Shown: positions 27,398-39,298, numbered from the stretch's first letter. The stretch: DNA of 64,000 nt from Aureimonas flava (GCF_003583935.1 NZ_QYRN01000013.1:1-64000), one strand, 5' to 3'. The notes: a model not told the origin generated them from the sequence alone. Numbers and translations are program-made.

Positions 27398-28912
27398 TCA
27401 GGCGGCGCGAGGGAGCTCGGCGCTATCGAACCACTCGGCGAACTCGGCCCGCTCGGCGGGGGTCATGTGCAGCCCCTCCTTCGTGCGGCGCCACAGGATG
27501 TCCTGCGGGCGCTCGGCCCACTCGTGGGCCACGAGGTAGCGCACCTCCGCCTCGAACAGACGCCGGCCGAAGCGCCGCCCGAGCCCCTCCACCGAGGTCG
27601 CGGTGCCGACGATGGCCTGCATGCGCGTGCCGTAGAGCCGTCCGAAGCGGTGGATCGTCTCGCGGCCCATCCAGGGATAGGCGCTGCGCATCGTCTCGCA
27701 GAACTGGATGAAGTCCGCGTCGGCGATGTCGCCGCCGGGCAGCGTCGCCTCGGCCGTCCAGGCCTTGCCCATCTGCGGGAAGAACTTGCCGATCCGCTCG
27801 ATCGCATGCTCGGCGAGCTCGCGGAAGGTGGTGATCTTGCCGCCGTAGATGCTCAGCATCGGCGCGCCGCCGTCCTCGTCGAGGTCGAACGAGTAGTCGC
27901 GCGTCACGGCCGAGGGGTTGCCCTTGCCGTCGTCGAACAGCGGTCGCACGCCCGAGAAGGTCTCGAGCACGTCCTCGCGCCGCAGCTTCTCCTTGAAGTA
28001 GCGGTTCACGGCGGCGAGCAGGTAGGCGATCTCGCTCTCGTCGGCGGCGACGTCCTCGGCCCGCCCCTCGTAGGCGATGTCGGTGGTGCCGATCAGCGCC
28101 TTGTCGCCCTCGTAGGGGTTGATGAAGATCACGCGCTTGTCGGTGTTCTGCACCAGATAGGCGTGCTCGCCGCGCCAGAACTTCGGCACGATGAGATGGC
28201 TTCCCTTGACGAGGCGCACGTTGCGCCGCGAGTTGCGGCCCGCCACGCGTCCCACCATGTCGTTGACCCAGGGGCCGGCGGCGTTGACGATGCAGCGCGC
28301 CCGCAGGCGGCGCGTCTCGCCGGTGGTCTCGTCGCGCAGTTCCACCGCCCACGCGTCGCCCTCGCGCCGCGCGCCGGCGCAGGCCGTGCGGGTCAGCACC
28401 TCGGCGCCGCGCTCGGCCGCATCCACGGCGTTGAGCGTCACCAGGCGGGCGTCGTCGACCCAGCAGTCGGAATACTCGAAGCCGCGTGGGTACTTGTCGA
28501 GGATCGGGGCGCCCTCGGGGTCGCGCAGCATGTCGAGCGTGCGGGTGCCCGGCAGCTTCTTGCGCCCCCCCAGGTGGTCGTAGAGGAAGAGGCCGAGGCG
28601 CACGAGCCAGGCCGGGCGGTCCTCCGGGGAATGCGGCAGCACGAAGCGCATCGGCCAGATGATGTGGCTCGCCGAGCGCAGCAGCACCTCGCGCTCGATC
28701 AGCGCCTCGCGCACCAGGCGGAACTCGTAGTATTCGAGATAGCGCAGGCCGCCGTGGACCAGCTTGCCGGAGCGCGACGACGTGCCCTCCGCCAGGTCGT
28801 CCTTCTCGCACAGCACCACCGAAAGCCCGCGGCCCGCCGCGTCGCGCGCGATGCCGACGCCGTTGATGCCGCCGCCGACCACCAGCAGGTCCACCGTCTT
28901 GGTCTCGCTCAT
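27398..28912 (-). CDS. eryB: Erythritol-phosphate dehydrogenase, GlpD-like flavoprotein
   Basis: A 504-residue FAD-dependent dehydrogenase of the GlpD family. The N-terminal dinucleotide-binding motif is LLVVGGGINGVGIARDAAGRG (about 9-29), followed by the GlpD-type LVHGGLRYLEYYEFRLVREAL. KITTFRELAEHAIE lies in the C-terminal half. EryB oxidises erythritol phosphate to tetrulose phosphate and probably passes electrons to the respiratory chain at the membrane. Start ATG 28912 is four bases after the eryA stop. A plain glycerol-3-phosphate dehydrogenase is the alternative, but the eryA/eryC/eryD context favours EryB. Confidence 0.9.
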   Translation of the reverse strand: MSETKTVDLLVVGGGINGVGIARDAAGRGLSVVLCEKDDLAEGTSSRSGKLVHGGLRYLEYYEFRLVREALIEREVLLRSASHIIWPMRFVLPHSPEDRPAWLVRLGLFLYDHLGGRKKLPGTRTLDMLRDPEGAPILDKYPRGFEYSDCWVDDARLVTLNAVDAAERGAEVLTRTACAGARREGDAWAVELRDETTGETRRLRARCIVNAAGPWVNDMVGRVAGRNSRRNVRLVKGSHLIVPKFWRGEHAYLVQNTDKRVIFINPYEGDKALIGTTDIAYEGRAEDVAADESEIAYLLAAVNRYFKEKLRREDVLETFSGVRPLFDDGKGNPSAVTRDYSFDLDEDGGAPMLSIYGGKITTFRELAEHAIERIGKFFPQMGKAWTAEATLPGGDIADADFIQFCETMRSAYPWMGRETIHRFGRLYGTRMQAIVGTATSVEGLGRRFGRRLFEAEVRYLVAHEWAERPQDILWRRTKEGLHMTPAERAEFAEWFDSAELPRAA

Positions 28913-28916
28913 CGCC

Positions 28917-30542
28917 TCAGTTCCCTGTTTCGGAGCCGGCGGCGATCGCCAGCTCGGCGGGCTCGGGGCCCGCATCGAGACGTACGGTGCGCGAGCGCAG
29001 CGCCGCCATATGGTTCCACACCGGGCGCAGCCCGAGGCGTGCCTGCCGGTAGCCCTCGAAGACGCCGGCGTAGCGCACGGCGAGCGCCGCGTCGGGCGCC
29101 TCGGCGGCACCGAGAAGCGGCGTCACCCAGGTGTCGATGCAGGCATCCATCGTGGGAAAGGCGCCGATCGCGACGGCCGCCATCATGGCCGCGCCGGCCG
29201 CGCCCGCCTCCTCGCGCGCCGAGGTCCGCACCGCGGCGCCGGTGGCCGCCGCCAGCACCGAGCGCAGGGCGCGCGAGCGCGCAGCGCCCCCCGTGAGCCG
29301 CAGCTCGCGCGGCATGTCGCCCATGGCGGCGTAGCAGTCGCGCGCCGCCATCGCGATGCCCTCCACCACGGCCCGCACGAGGTCTGGATAGCGGTGGCCG
29401 CTGGACAGGCCGACGAACCCGGCCCGCGCGTCCGGGTCGATGAACGGCCCGCGCTCGCCGGCCGAGATATAGGGGTGGTAGAGGAGCGCGCCCGGCTCGG
29501 AGCGCGCGAGCCAGCCCTCGATCCGCCCGACGAGATCGCCCTTGGACGGCCGCTCGCCGAACTCCGCCAGGAGATCGGCCGCCAGCCCCAGCACCCAGTC
29601 GATGTTGAGGGTGGCGGCCATGTTGGTCTGGACCTGCGTCACCACGCCGGGGATCGGCAGGGCGATGACATAGCCCGTCCCCTCCTCGTTCAGCACCACG
29701 TCGCGCGCCGGCACGGCGCGCATGTGGACGCCGGTGGAGCCGACCGTGGAGCAGGCGACGCCCGGCTCGCGCGCGAAGACGCCGGCGCCGAGCGCCGTCA
29801 TCACCATGTCGACATAGCCGAGCGAGACGGGTGTCCCCTCCGTCAGCCCCGTGGCCTGCGCAGCCTCGCGGCTCAAGGGATGGGTCGTGGTGGTGCCGTC
29901 CAGGATCGGCGGCAGGAGGTCGCGGCGCGCCGACAGGCCCAGCGCCTCGATCACCGTGTCGTCGTAGGCACGGGTGCGGAAGTCGCCGAAGGTGAAGCTC
30001 GCCTCCGAAGGGTCGGTCGCCCGCACGCCGGTGAGGCACAGGTGCAGCCAGTCCTTGCAGTGGAGCGCCGCTTCCGCACGCGCCAGGAGCTCGGGATGCC
30101 GAGCCGCCATGTGGGCGAGCTGCGCGCCCTGCTGGCAGGTGTTGAGCCCGGTGCCGGTGCGCTCGAAGCGCGCGCGCTCCAACGGGTGGGCCCAGAGCCG
30201 CCGGACCGTGGGGGCGGAGCGTGCGTCGAGCCAGAGCCAGGCGTCGCCCACCGGCCGGTCTCCGGCCCCGACCAGCCAGGTGCCGTCGCCCTGCCCCGTC
30301 ACCGCCACGGCGGCGGTGCGCCGGGCAAGTCCGTCCACCACGTCGCCCAGCTCGCGCAGCGCCCTGGCGCAGTCGGTCCAGGTGCGATCCATGGACTGCA
30401 CCGCCGAGCCGTCCGGCTCCTCGCGATAGGTGTTGGCCACGGCCGCCGCGCCGAGCTGGCGGCCCGCGAGATCGAAGGCCACGGCCTTGATCACCGACGT
30501 GCCGGCGTCGATTCCGATCAAGACATCCGCCCGTTCAGCCAT
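28917..30542 (-). CDS. eryA: Erythritol kinase, FGGY family
   Basis: A 541-residue carbohydrate kinase that phosphorylates erythritol with ATP, the entry step of the pathway. The FGGY/ASKHA features are LIGIDAGTSVIKAVAFDLAG at the N-terminus (phosphate 1 loop), GQGDGTW, and the C-terminal adenosine motif RELRLTGGAARSRALRSVLA. The gene lies between the SorC-type regulator gene and the flavoprotein dehydrogenase gene as in known ery operons. Start ATG 30542 is 54 bases after the eryD stop. Confidence 0.9.
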   Translation of the reverse strand: MAERADVLIGIDAGTSVIKAVAFDLAGRQLGAAAVANTYREEPDGSAVQSMDRTWTDCARALRELGDVVDGLARRTAAVAVTGQGDGTWLVGAGDRPVGDAWLWLDARSAPTVRRLWAHPLERARFERTGTGLNTCQQGAQLAHMAARHPELLARAEAALHCKDWLHLCLTGVRATDPSEASFTFGDFRTRAYDDTVIEALGLSARRDLLPPILDGTTTTHPLSREAAQATGLTEGTPVSLGYVDMVMTALGAGVFAREPGVACSTVGSTGVHMRAVPARDVVLNEEGTGYVIALPIPGVVTQVQTNMAATLNIDWVLGLAADLLAEFGERPSKGDLVGRIEGWLARSEPGALLYHPYISAGERGPFIDPDARAGFVGLSSGHRYPDLVRAVVEGIAMAARDCYAAMGDMPRELRLTGGAARSRALRSVLAAATGAAVRTSAREEAGAAGAAMMAAVAIGAFPTMDACIDTWVTPLLGAAEAPDAALAVRYAGVFEGYRQARLGLRPVWNHMAALRSRTVRLDAGPEPAELAIAAGSETGN

Positions 30543-30596
30543 GCGCTCCTCCCCTGCCGGGGCCCGTCGAAGCCGTCTCCATCCTCGCCTCCTCCC

Positions 30597-31559
30597 TCAG
30601 CCCATGGCCCGCATCAGCTCGCGCGCCGTGCGCTCGTCCGTGATCAGCCCGGTCAGTGCCCGGCTGCGCAGCACGGCGCGGATCGCCGCCACCTTGCCGG
30701 GCCCGCCCGCGATCGCGACCGCCCGGCGGCCACGGATGTCGTCCAGCGCCGGCGAGACGGTGCGTCCCGTGAGCGGCGTCTCCACCGGCGCGCCGTCCTC
30801 GTCCAGGAAGTGACCGAGCATCTCGCCGACGCCGCCGCCCCGGCGCACCTCCTCGATCTCGTCGGGCAGGATCATGCCCGAGCCGACGAGTTGCGCGTCG
30901 ACCTCGGCGGTGCCGATGCCCATCAGCATCAGGTCCGCTCCGCAGGCGAGGCGGAAGATCTCGTCGACGCCGCGCTGCGACAGGAGCACGTCGCGGTCGG
31001 CCGACGAATTGGCGACGAAGGGAATCGGCATCACGTAGGCCAGCGCCCCCGTGCGTTCCGCCAGCCGGTGGATCACGTCGTGCGGGTTGGCGGCGAAGTT
31101 GCGCGTCAGGCCGCCCATCAGCGAGACGAAGCGCATCGCGCCCGAGCCGGTGGGCGCCATGGCGGTGACGGCGGCGGCGAGCGTGCGCCCGAAGCCGATG
31201 CCGAGCACGCCGCCCGCCCCGGCCTCGACCTCGCGCTCCAGGAACGAGGCGCCCGCCCCGCCGAGCGCGCGCAGCGGCAACCTGTCCTCTTCGTGCAGGT
31301 CCGGCACGACCTCGCAGACCGCCAGCCCGTAGGCGTCGCGCACCGCGTCCTCCAGCGTCACGCATTCGGCGACGCTGCCGACCACCGACACCTTCACCGC
31401 GCCGTTCTGGTAGGCCCAGGCGATCAGCCGATGCGCCTTGGTCGACGAGACGCCGAGCTTCTGCGCCACCTCGCCCTGCGTCATTCCGCCGGCGTAATGA
31501 AGCCATGCCGCGCGGATGGCGAGGCTCTCGTCGGAGTCGCGCTTGCTGGACGTGCGCAC
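30597..31559 (-). CDS. eryD: SorC/DeoR-type regulator of erythritol genes
   Basis: A 320-residue SorC-family regulator. An N-terminal helix-turn-helix (MTQGEVAQKLGVSSTKAHRLI, about 26-46) precedes the sugar-binding domain (GIGFGRTLAAAVTAM; GADLMLMGIGTAEV). In Brucella EryD represses the ery operon and is relieved by erythritol. The start is GTG 31559, preceded by GGGAGGAAC; no earlier start fits. The gene is first in the minus-strand unit and divergent from the transporter genes. The AT-rich gap between carries a perfect palindrome that is its likely operator. Confidence 0.92.
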   Translation of the reverse strand: MRTSSKRDSDESLAIRAAWLHYAGGMTQGEVAQKLGVSSTKAHRLIAWAYQNGAVKVSVVGSVAECVTLEDAVRDAYGLAVCEVVPDLHEEDRLPLRALGGAGASFLEREVEAGAGGVLGIGFGRTLAAAVTAMAPTGSGAMRFVSLMGGLTRNFAANPHDVIHRLAERTGALAYVMPIPFVANSSADRDVLLSQRGVDEIFRLACGADLMLMGIGTAEVDAQLVGSGMILPDEIEEVRRGGGVGEMLGHFLDEDGAPVETPLTGRTVSPALDDIRGRRAVAIAGGPGKVAAIRAVLRSRALTGLITDERTARELMRAMG

Positions 31560-31586
31560 CGTTCCTCCCGGGTTCGCCCTTGCACT

Positions 31587-31617
31587 GCAAAATTTTGCGT
31601 TGAAAGAAAACTATTGC
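31587..31617. promoter_or_regulatory. Candidate EryD operator between the ery operons
   Basis: GCAAAATTTTGC (31587-31598) is a perfect 12-base palindrome, preceded by TTGCACT and followed by TATTGCATT, so TTGCA recurs. It stands about 30 bases before the eryD start and in the promoter region of the divergent transporter genes. The 282-base gap is otherwise gene-free: an AT-rich 60 bases near eryD, then GC-rich DNA. Open frames there lack coding character. Confidence 0.55.
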
Positions 31618-31841
31618 ATTCGAGGATCGAGTGTCAATAATCTGCCCTTGCCGGCGGGGCACCCGATGTCGCCCCGACCCCGAACGAGGAGCATCGGGAC
31701 CCGGCCGACGTGGGGAGGACACGGGATGCGACAGGGCACGACACGCCCTCGGCCGACGCCGGCTTCGCGCCGGACGGCGCCGCATGCCTCCTTCCCCCAA
31801 CGCGGCGGCACGGCCCGCCCCGACGGGACGAGGAGAATTCG

Positions 31842-32491
31842 ATGACCCTTCAGGCTGAACGCGCGCCGCGCGGCAAGAGTGCCTCCCGCGCGCCGCTGAT
31901 CGGCGCGGTGCTCGTCGTCGCGCTGGTCGCGGCGATGGCCTACGACACGCGCATCGTCACCATCGGCTCGGAACACGACATCCAGGCGGAGGCCTTCTCG
32001 CCCGCCACATTCGGCGCGAAGGCCTTCCCCGAGATCCGCGCCAGCGTCGAGCAGCGAGCGGTGGACGCGAGCCAGCTCGCCGGCGAGCTCGCCGCCGACA
32101 AGGCGGCGGCGACCGAGAAGCACGGCGTGTCCGGCGGCACGGGCCCGGTGTTCCCGGTGACGTTCACCGGCACCGTCGGCGAGGGTCGCTCCGGCATCTA
32201 CAAGATCGACGTGCCTGGCATGCCGGCCGAGACCACGGTGCGCGTCCAGACCGGCCCGGCGGTGAACGGCACCGACCTTCGCGACGCGACCGGCGAGATC
32301 AGCTTCGGCCAGTTCAAGAACCAGATCGAATATCAGAACGCCGGCGCGGCCATCAACGACGAGGTGAAGAAGGAGGTGCTGGCCGGGATCGACAACACCG
32401 CCCTCACCGGCAAGACGGTCTTCGTCACCGGCGTCTTCCGCCTGGTCAATCCGAAGAGCTGGCTGGTGACGCCGGTCGGGATCTCCGTGCA

Positions 32492-32495
<4 letters not shown>
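31842..32495 (+). CDS. DUF2291 family protein, membrane-anchored
   Basis: A 217-residue protein with one N-terminal hydrophobic segment (about 17-36, APLIGAVLVVALVAAMAY) and a hydrophilic, probably periplasmic remainder. It matches the DUF2291 family, whose members sit at the head of sugar ABC operons in rhizobia. The frame from ATG 31842 has AGGAG in front; a longer in-frame start at 31710 lacks support. The stop overlaps the ATPase start as GTGA, so the two are cotranslated. Function is unknown; a helper for the transporter is likely from its position. Confidence 0.8.
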
Positions 32496-34047
<1,552 letters not shown>

Positions 34048-34051
<4 letters not shown>

Positions 34052-35124
34052 GCACCACCAGCACTGTGGGAAAAGCGTCCGGCGGCGGGTTCGATCTCGG
34101 CCGCGTGCTTCTGGAAGGGCGCGCCTTCTTTGCGCTGATCGCCATCATCGCGATCTTCTCCTCGCTGTCGCCCTACTACTTCTCCACCGGCAACTTCCTG
34201 ACCATGGCCTCGCACGTGGCCATCTTCGGGCTTTTGGCCATCGGCATGCTCCTCGTCATCCTCACCGGCGGCATCGACCTGTCGGTCGGCTCGACGCTGG
34301 GCCTGTCCGGCGTGATCGCCGGCGCCCTGATGCAGGGCGTGACGCTGGAGCCGATGGGCGTCATCCTCTATCCGCCGGTCTGGGTCGTGGTGATCCTGAC
34401 GGCCTGCGTCGGCGCCCTGGTCGGGCTCACCAACGGCATCCTGATTGCCTTCTTCAAGGTGCCGGCCTTCGTGGCGACGCTCGGCCTCCTCTACGTGGCG
34501 CGCGGCATCGCGCTGCTGATGACCAACGGCCTCACCTACAACAATCTCGGCGGCCGGCCCGAGCTCGGCAACACCGGCTTCGACTGGCTCGGCTTCAACC
34601 GCGTGCTCAACGTGCCGATCGGCGTCCTGATCCTGGCCGCCGTCGCGATCCTGTGCAGCGTCCTGCTCAACCGCACCGCCTTCGGCCGCTGGGTCTATTC
34701 CACCGGCGGCAACGGGCGCGCGGCCGAACTGTCGGGCGTGCCGGTGAAGCGCGTCACCATCACGGTCTACGTCCTGTCGGGCGTGTGCGCGGCGATCGCG
34801 GGCCTCGTCCTGTCGTCGCAGCTCACCTCCGCCGGCCCCACCGCCGGCACCACCTACGAGCTGACCGCGATCGCGGCCGTGGTGATCGGCGGCGCGGCGC
34901 TCACGGGCGGGCGCGGCAACATCCGCGGCACCATGCTCGGCGCCTTCGTGATCGGCTTCCTGGCCGACGGCCTCGTGATTATCGGCGTGTCGGCCTACTG
35001 GCAGACCGTCTTCACCGGCGCGGTGATCGTGCTCGCCGTGCTTCTGAACTCCATCCAGTACGGCCGGCGCCGGGCCAAGCCCGCGACGCCCAAGGCCACC
35101 GCCTCTTCGCCATCGAAGGCATGA
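34048..35124 (+). CDS. Sugar ABC transporter permease (RbsC type)
   Basis: A 358-residue inner-membrane protein with eight to ten hydrophobic segments. The BPD_transp_2 family marks are VILTGGIDLSVGSTLGLSGVIAG, GRWVYSTGGNGRAAELSGV (cytoplasmic coupling loop) and AVVIGGAALTGGRGNIRGTMLGA. It begins at ATG 34048, overlapping the ATPase stop, and ends 58 bases before the binding-protein gene. Probably a homodimer in the erythritol importer. Confidence 0.93.
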
Positions 35125-35182
35125 TGCCTCCACGACGGCAAGCCTTGCCGGGAACCGGCATTCATCAGGGAGTGAGACGACC

Positions 35183-36130
35183 ATGCGTATGACCCGGACG
35201 CTTCTGGCGGCGACCGCCGCGGCAGTGATGACCATCTTCTCCGCCCCGGCCTTCGCCGACGGCGCGATCTCCATCATCGTCAACGACCCGTCGAACCCCT
35301 ACTGGTTCACCGAAGGCGAGGTCGCCAAGGCCGAGGCCGAGAAGCTCGGCTACACGGCCACCGTCGCCGCCCACAAGGGCGACACCAACGCCGAGTCGCG
35401 CCTGATCGACACCGCCATCACCAGCCAGGTGAAGGCGATCATCCTCGACCCGGCCAACGCGGACGGCTCGGTGGGCGCGGTGAAGAAGGCGGTGGACGCG
35501 GGCATTCCGGTGATCCTCGTCAACGCCGAGATCAACCAGGAAGGCCTCGCCAAGGCGCAGCTCGTGTCCAACAACGCGCAGGGCGCGGCGATCGGCGCCC
35601 AGGCCTGGGTCGAGGCCGTGGGCGACACGGGCAAGTATGTCGAGCTCTTCGGCGCGCCCTCCGACAACAACGCGCAGACCCGCTCCAACGGCTTCGAGAC
35701 GGTGCTGACGCAGTATCCCGATCTCGAGAAGGTCGGCCAGGAAGTCGCCAACTGGGACCGCACGCAAGGGTACAACAAGATGCAGTCGCTCCTGCAGGCG
35801 AACCCGGACATCATCGGCGTCATCAGCGGCAACGACGAGATGGCGCTCGGTGCCGTCGCGGCGCTGAAGGAAGCCGGCAAGCTGTCGAGCATCAAAGTGG
35901 GCGGCTTCGACGGCTCGCCGGACGCGGTGGCCGCGGTGAAGGCGGGCGAGCTGCAGTACACCGTTCTCCAGCCGGTCGCCGTGTTCTCCGCCGAGGCGGT
36001 GAAGCAGGCCGACAACTTCATCAAGAACGGCGAGACGGGCGTGGCCGAGGAGAAGCAGCTCTTCGACTGCATCCTGATCAACAAGGACAACGTCGACAAG
36101 ATGACGGCGCCCTTCACCATGGCGCCCTGA
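35183..36130 (+). CDS. Sugar ABC transporter substrate-binding protein (RbsB type)
   Basis: A 315-residue periplasmic binding protein. A Sec signal (MRMTRTLLAATAAAVMTIFS) is predicted to be cut after Ala25. The mature part shows the two-lobe Peripla_BP_4 pattern: IVNDPSNPYWFTEGEVAKAE, LDPANADGSVGAVKKAVDAGIPVILVN, ISGNDEMALGA and VGGFDGSPDA. GGGAGTGAG precedes ATG 35183. It is last in the operon, and a textbook terminator follows. Erythritol or a close polyol is the expected ligand, inferred from the divergent eryDABC genes. Confidence 0.92.
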   Translation: MRMTRTLLAATAAAVMTIFSAPAFADGAISIIVNDPSNPYWFTEGEVAKAEAEKLGYTATVAAHKGDTNAESRLIDTAITSQVKAIILDPANADGSVGAVKKAVDAGIPVILVNAEINQEGLAKAQLVSNNAQGAAIGAQAWVEAVGDTGKYVELFGAPSDNNAQTRSNGFETVLTQYPDLEKVGQEVANWDRTQGYNKMQSLLQANPDIIGVISGNDEMALGAVAALKEAGKLSSIKVGGFDGSPDAVAAVKAGELQYTVLQPVAVFSAEAVKQADNFIKNGETGVAEEKQLFDCILINKDNVDKMTAPFTMAP

Positions 36131-36174
36131 ACGGCCGAGGCGCGGGCCCCGCGCCCGCCGGGCTTGGACAAGAG

Positions 36175-36201
36175 AGGGCGGCCCTCGGGGCCGCCCTTTT
36201 T
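36175..36201 (+). terminator. Rho-independent terminator after the ery transporter
   Basis: AGGGCGGCCC (36175-36184) pairs perfectly with GGGCCGCCCT (36188-36197) across a three-base loop, followed by TTTT. It ends the plus-strand transporter operon. On the other strand there is no T-run, so the convergent hut operon is not clearly terminated by it. Confidence 0.92.
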
Positions 36202-36211
36202 CATGAGCGCC

Positions 36212-36796
36212 TCAGGGCGCGATCGTCACCACGAAGAGCGATGCGGGCGCCTGCGGCGCGTAGGCGCGCAGGGCGGGAAGCGACCCTTCGGCCAGGAGCG
36301 CGTCGCGGTCCGCCATCGCGCGCGGCGCCCCGGCGCCTTCCACCCGGCAGGCCCCGTTCGCCAGCAGGAGCGACCAGCGCGCCGGCCGGGGTGCGACCGC
36401 CGCCTCGCCGCCCGCCGCGATGTCGATCCGCTCCACCCGGTGGGACAGCGCGCCGCGGCGCGACATCACGTTGAGGTCGGTGATCGGCCCGCCCAGCAGC
36501 AGCGCGCCGGTGGGCGCGTCGGCGGGAAAGGCGAAGGGCGCGCAGGCGAGGGTCAGGCGACGGCGCCCGAGCCCCTCGACGTCGAGCTCCAGCCCCTCCC
36601 CGTCCAGGATGCAGAGCGTGCGGTCGATGCCGGGAAACACCGAGAAGGGTCCGTCGCCCTCGACCCGCGCCATGGACACGCGCCAGTCGAAGTCGGCGAG
36701 CCCCGCCCCGGCGGGGTGGGCGGCGATCTCGATCGTCTCGCCGCCGCCGTTCTTCCAGGGCATCCGCCGATGGGCGGAGGCGGCGAGAAGCTGCAT
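36212..36796 (-). CDS. hutD: HutD family protein
   Basis: A 194-residue cupin-like protein of the HutD/Ves family, found in hut operons. In Pseudomonas HutD is thought to limit hut expression; it is not an enzyme of the pathway. The opening RRMPWKNGGGETIEIAAHP and FSVFPGIDRTLCILDGEGL are characteristic. ATG 36796 gives the family's usual length; the open frame upstream is not conserved-looking. It lies ten bases after hutU and is the last gene of the minus-strand hut operon. Confidence 0.92.
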   Translation of the reverse strand: MQLLAASAHRRMPWKNGGGETIEIAAHPAGAGLADFDWRVSMARVEGDGPFSVFPGIDRTLCILDGEGLELDVEGLGRRRLTLACAPFAFPADAPTGALLLGGPITDLNVMSRRGALSHRVERIDIAAGGEAAVAPRPARWSLLLANGACRVEGAGAPRAMADRDALLAEGSLPALRAYAPQAPASLFVVTIAP

Positions 36797-36806
36797 GGCC
36801 GCCTCC

Positions 36807-38492
36807 TCAGTTGCCGAGGATCGCGGGCAGGCGCAGTCCCTTGTCGCGGGCGCAGTCCGTCGCGATCTCGTAGCCGGCGTCCGCATGGCGCATGACGCCG
36901 GTGGCGGGGTCGTTCCACAGGACGCGCTCCAGCCGGCGCGCCGCGTCGTCCGTGCCGTCGGCGCAGACCACCATGCCGGAATGCTGCGAGAAGCCCATGC
37001 CGACGCCGCCGCCGTGATGCAGCGACACCCAGGTGGCGCCCGAGGCGGTGTTCAGGAGCGCGTTGAGCAGCGGCCAGTCCGACACGGCGTCCGAACCGTC
37101 CCGCATCGCCTCGGTCTCGCGGTTGGGCGAGGCGACGGAGCCCGAATCCAGATGGTCGCGGCCGATCACCACGGGCGCCTTCAGCTCGCCGTTGCGAACC
37201 ATCTCGTTGAAGGCGAGGCCGAGCTTGTGCCGGTCGCCGAGGCCGACCCAGCAGATGCGCGCCGGCAGGCCCTGGAAGGCGATGCGCTCGCGCGCCATGT
37301 CGAGCCAGCGGTGGAGGTGGTGGTTGTCGGGCAGCAGCTCCTTCACCTTGGCGTCGGTCTTGTAGATGTCCTCCGGGTCGCCCGAGAGCGCCGCCCAGCG
37401 GAACGGGCCGATGCCCCGGCAGAACAGCGGGCGGATGTAGGCCGGCACGAAGCCCGGGAAGTCGAAGGCGTTCTCCAGCCCCTCCTCCTTGGCCACCTGG
37501 CGGATGTTGTTGCCGTAATCGAGCGTCGGCACCCCGGAATGGTGGAAGGCGACCATGGCCTCCACGTGCTGGCGCATGGAGGCGCGGGCCGCCGCTTCCA
37601 CGGCCTTCGGATCGCTCTCGCGCCTCGCCCGGTGCTCGGCGACGGTCCAGCCGATCGGCAGGTAGCCGTTGAGCGGGTCGTGCGCCGAGGTCTGGTCGGT
37701 GACGATGTCGGGACGCGGGCCGCCGGCCCGCATGCGCCGCACGAGCTCGGGAAAGATCTCGGCCGCATTGCCGAGCAGCCCGACGCTCTTGGCCTCGCCG
37801 GCCGCGGTCCAGCGCTCGATCATCGCGAGCGCCTCGTCCAGCGTCTTCGCCTTCTCGTCGACGTAGCGGGTGCGCAGGCGGAAATCGATGCGGGTCTCGT
37901 CGCTCTCGACCGCGAGGCACGAGGCGCCGGCCATGACCGCGGCCAGCGGCTGCGCGCCGCCCATGCCGCCGAGGCCGCCGGTCAGCACCCACTTGCCCCG
38001 GAGATCGCCGTCGTAGTGCTGGCGACCGGCCTCCACGAAGGTCTCGTAGGTGCCCTGCACGATGCCCTGCGTGCCGATGTAGATCCAGGATCCGGCGGTC
38101 ATCTGGCCGTACATGGCCAGTCCGCGCTTATCCAGCTCGTTGAAATGGTCCCAGGTCGCCCAGTGCGGCACCAGGTTGGAATTGGCGATCAGGACGCGCG
38201 GCGCGTCCTTGTGGGTGCGGAACACGCCCACCGGCTTGCCCGACTGGACGAGCAGCGTCTCGTCCTCGTCGAGGGTCCGCAGCGTCGCGGCGATGCGGTC
38301 GAAGTCGTCCCAGGTGCGCGCGGCGCGGCCGATGCCGCCGTAGACCACCAGCTCGTGCGGGTTCTCGGCCACGTCCGGGTCGAGATTGTTCATGAGCATG
38401 CGCAGCGGCGCCTCGGTGAGCCAGCTCTTGGCCGTGAGCTCGGTGCCCGTGGCGGCGCGCACGTCGCGGATGTTGTGGCGGGGATTGGTCAT
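36807..38492 (-). CDS. hutU: Urocanate hydratase
   Basis: Adds water to urocanate to give imidazolonepropionate, step two of histidine degradation, using tightly bound NAD+. The 561-residue protein has the family's NAD-binding stretch [22 protein letters not shown] and the active-site region [18 protein letters not shown] with the conserved Cys. The C-terminal [21 protein letters not shown] is also typical. Start ATG 38492 overlaps the hutG stop. Full length. Confidence 0.97.
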   Translation of the reverse strand: MTNPRHNIRDVRAATGTELTAKSWLTEAPLRMLMNNLDPDVAENPHELVVYGGIGRAARTWDDFDRIAATLRTLDEDETLLVQSGKPVGVFRTHKDAPRVLIANSNLVPHWATWDHFNELDKRGLAMYGQMTAGSWIYIGTQGIVQGTYETFVEAGRQHYDGDLRGKWVLTGGLGGMGGAQPLAAVMAGASCLAVESDETRIDFRLRTRYVDEKAKTLDEALAMIERWTAAGEAKSVGLLGNAAEIFPELVRRMRAGGPRPDIVTDQTSAHDPLNGYLPIGWTVAEHRARRESDPKAVEAAARASMRQHVEAMVAFHHSGVPTLDYGNNIRQVAKEEGLENAFDFPGFVPAYIRPLFCRGIGPFRWAALSGDPEDIYKTDAKVKELLPDNHHLHRWLDMARERIAFQGLPARICWVGLGDRHKLGLAFNEMVRNGELKAPVVIGRDHLDSGSVASPNRETEAMRDGSDAVSDWPLLNALLNTASGATWVSLHHGGGVGMGFSQHSGMVVCADGTDDAARRLERVLWNDPATGVMRHADAGYEIATDCARDKGLRLPAILGN

Positions 38493-39298
38493 CGGCTAGC
38501 CTTCTTGAGAGAGGGAGCGACCGCCTCGATGCGGCGCAGGAGGGGTTGCAGCACGGCGCGCAGGCGCTCCGCGCGGGATGGGTCGAGCGCGAACGGGGGC
38601 GCCCCGTCGGCGAGATGCGTCGCCTGGGCGAGTTCCATCTGGATGGCGTGGACGCCGGTCTCGGGCCTACCGTAGTGGCGTGTCGTCCAGCCGCCCCGGA
38701 AGCGGCCGTTGAGCACGCTGGTGAAGCCTTCGGCGGCACCGCAGACCTCGCTCGCCGCCCGTTCCACGGCGGGATCGCAGGTGGCGCCGCCGTCCGTGCC
38801 GATGTTGAGGTCGGGCAGGTCGCCCTCGAACAGGAAGGGGATCGGCGAGCGGATGGAATGGCAGTCGTAGAGGATCGCGACGCCGTGCAGCGCCCGGACC
38901 CGCTCGACCTCGGCCAGAAGCGCCGCGTGGTAGGGCGCGTGAAACCGCTCGAGGCGGTCGGCCACGTCGCGAGCGCTCGGCTCCTGACCGTCCGCCCAGA
39001 TCGGCGCGCCGTCGAAATTCGTCTCGGGCACCAGTCCGGTCGTGTTCTGGCCGGGATAGAGGCTGTTACCCGCCGGGTCGCGGTTGGCGTCGATGCAGTA
39101 GCGGTGGAAGGTGGCCCGGACGGTGGTCTCGTCGTCCAGGAGGCCGTCGTAGAGCCGGTGGATGTGCCAGTCCGTGTCGCGCAGGACGCGCCCCTCGGCG
39201 TTCAGCCGGGCTGCGATGTCGGGCGGCACCTCGGTCCCCGTGTGGGGAAAGGCGAGGATCACGGGCGACGCGCCCCGGTGGACGGCGACCGGCGTCAT
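38489..39298 (-). CDS. hutG: N-formylglutamate deformylase
   Basis: Hydrolyses N-formylglutamate to glutamate and formate, the last step of the five-step pathway that goes through HutF. The 269-residue protein belongs to the FGase family: FPHTGTEVP near the N-terminus, [29 protein letters not shown] and [16 protein letters not shown] carry the probable zinc and substrate residues. Start ATG 39298 overlaps the hutH stop. This is not the arginase-like formiminoglutamase also called HutG in other bacteria. Confidence 0.95.
   Translation of the reverse strand: MTPVAVHRGASPVILAFPHTGTEVPPDIAARLNAEGRVLRDTDWHIHRLYDGLLDDETTVRATFHRYCIDANRDPAGNSLYPGQNTTGLVPETNFDGAPIWADGQEPSARDVADRLERFHAPYHAALLAEVERVRALHGVAILYDCHSIRSPIPFLFEGDLPDLNIGTDGGATCDPAVERAASEVCGAAEGFTSVLNGRFRGGWTTRHYGRPETGVHAIQMELAQATHLADGAPPFALDPSRAERLRAVLQPLLRRIEAVAPSLKKASR

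Noticed and set aside
27398-28912. GlpD (glycerol-3-phosphate dehydrogenase) as the name of the flavoprotein
   Set aside because: The family is the same, but linkage to eryA, eryC and eryD makes erythritol-phosphate dehydrogenase the better call.
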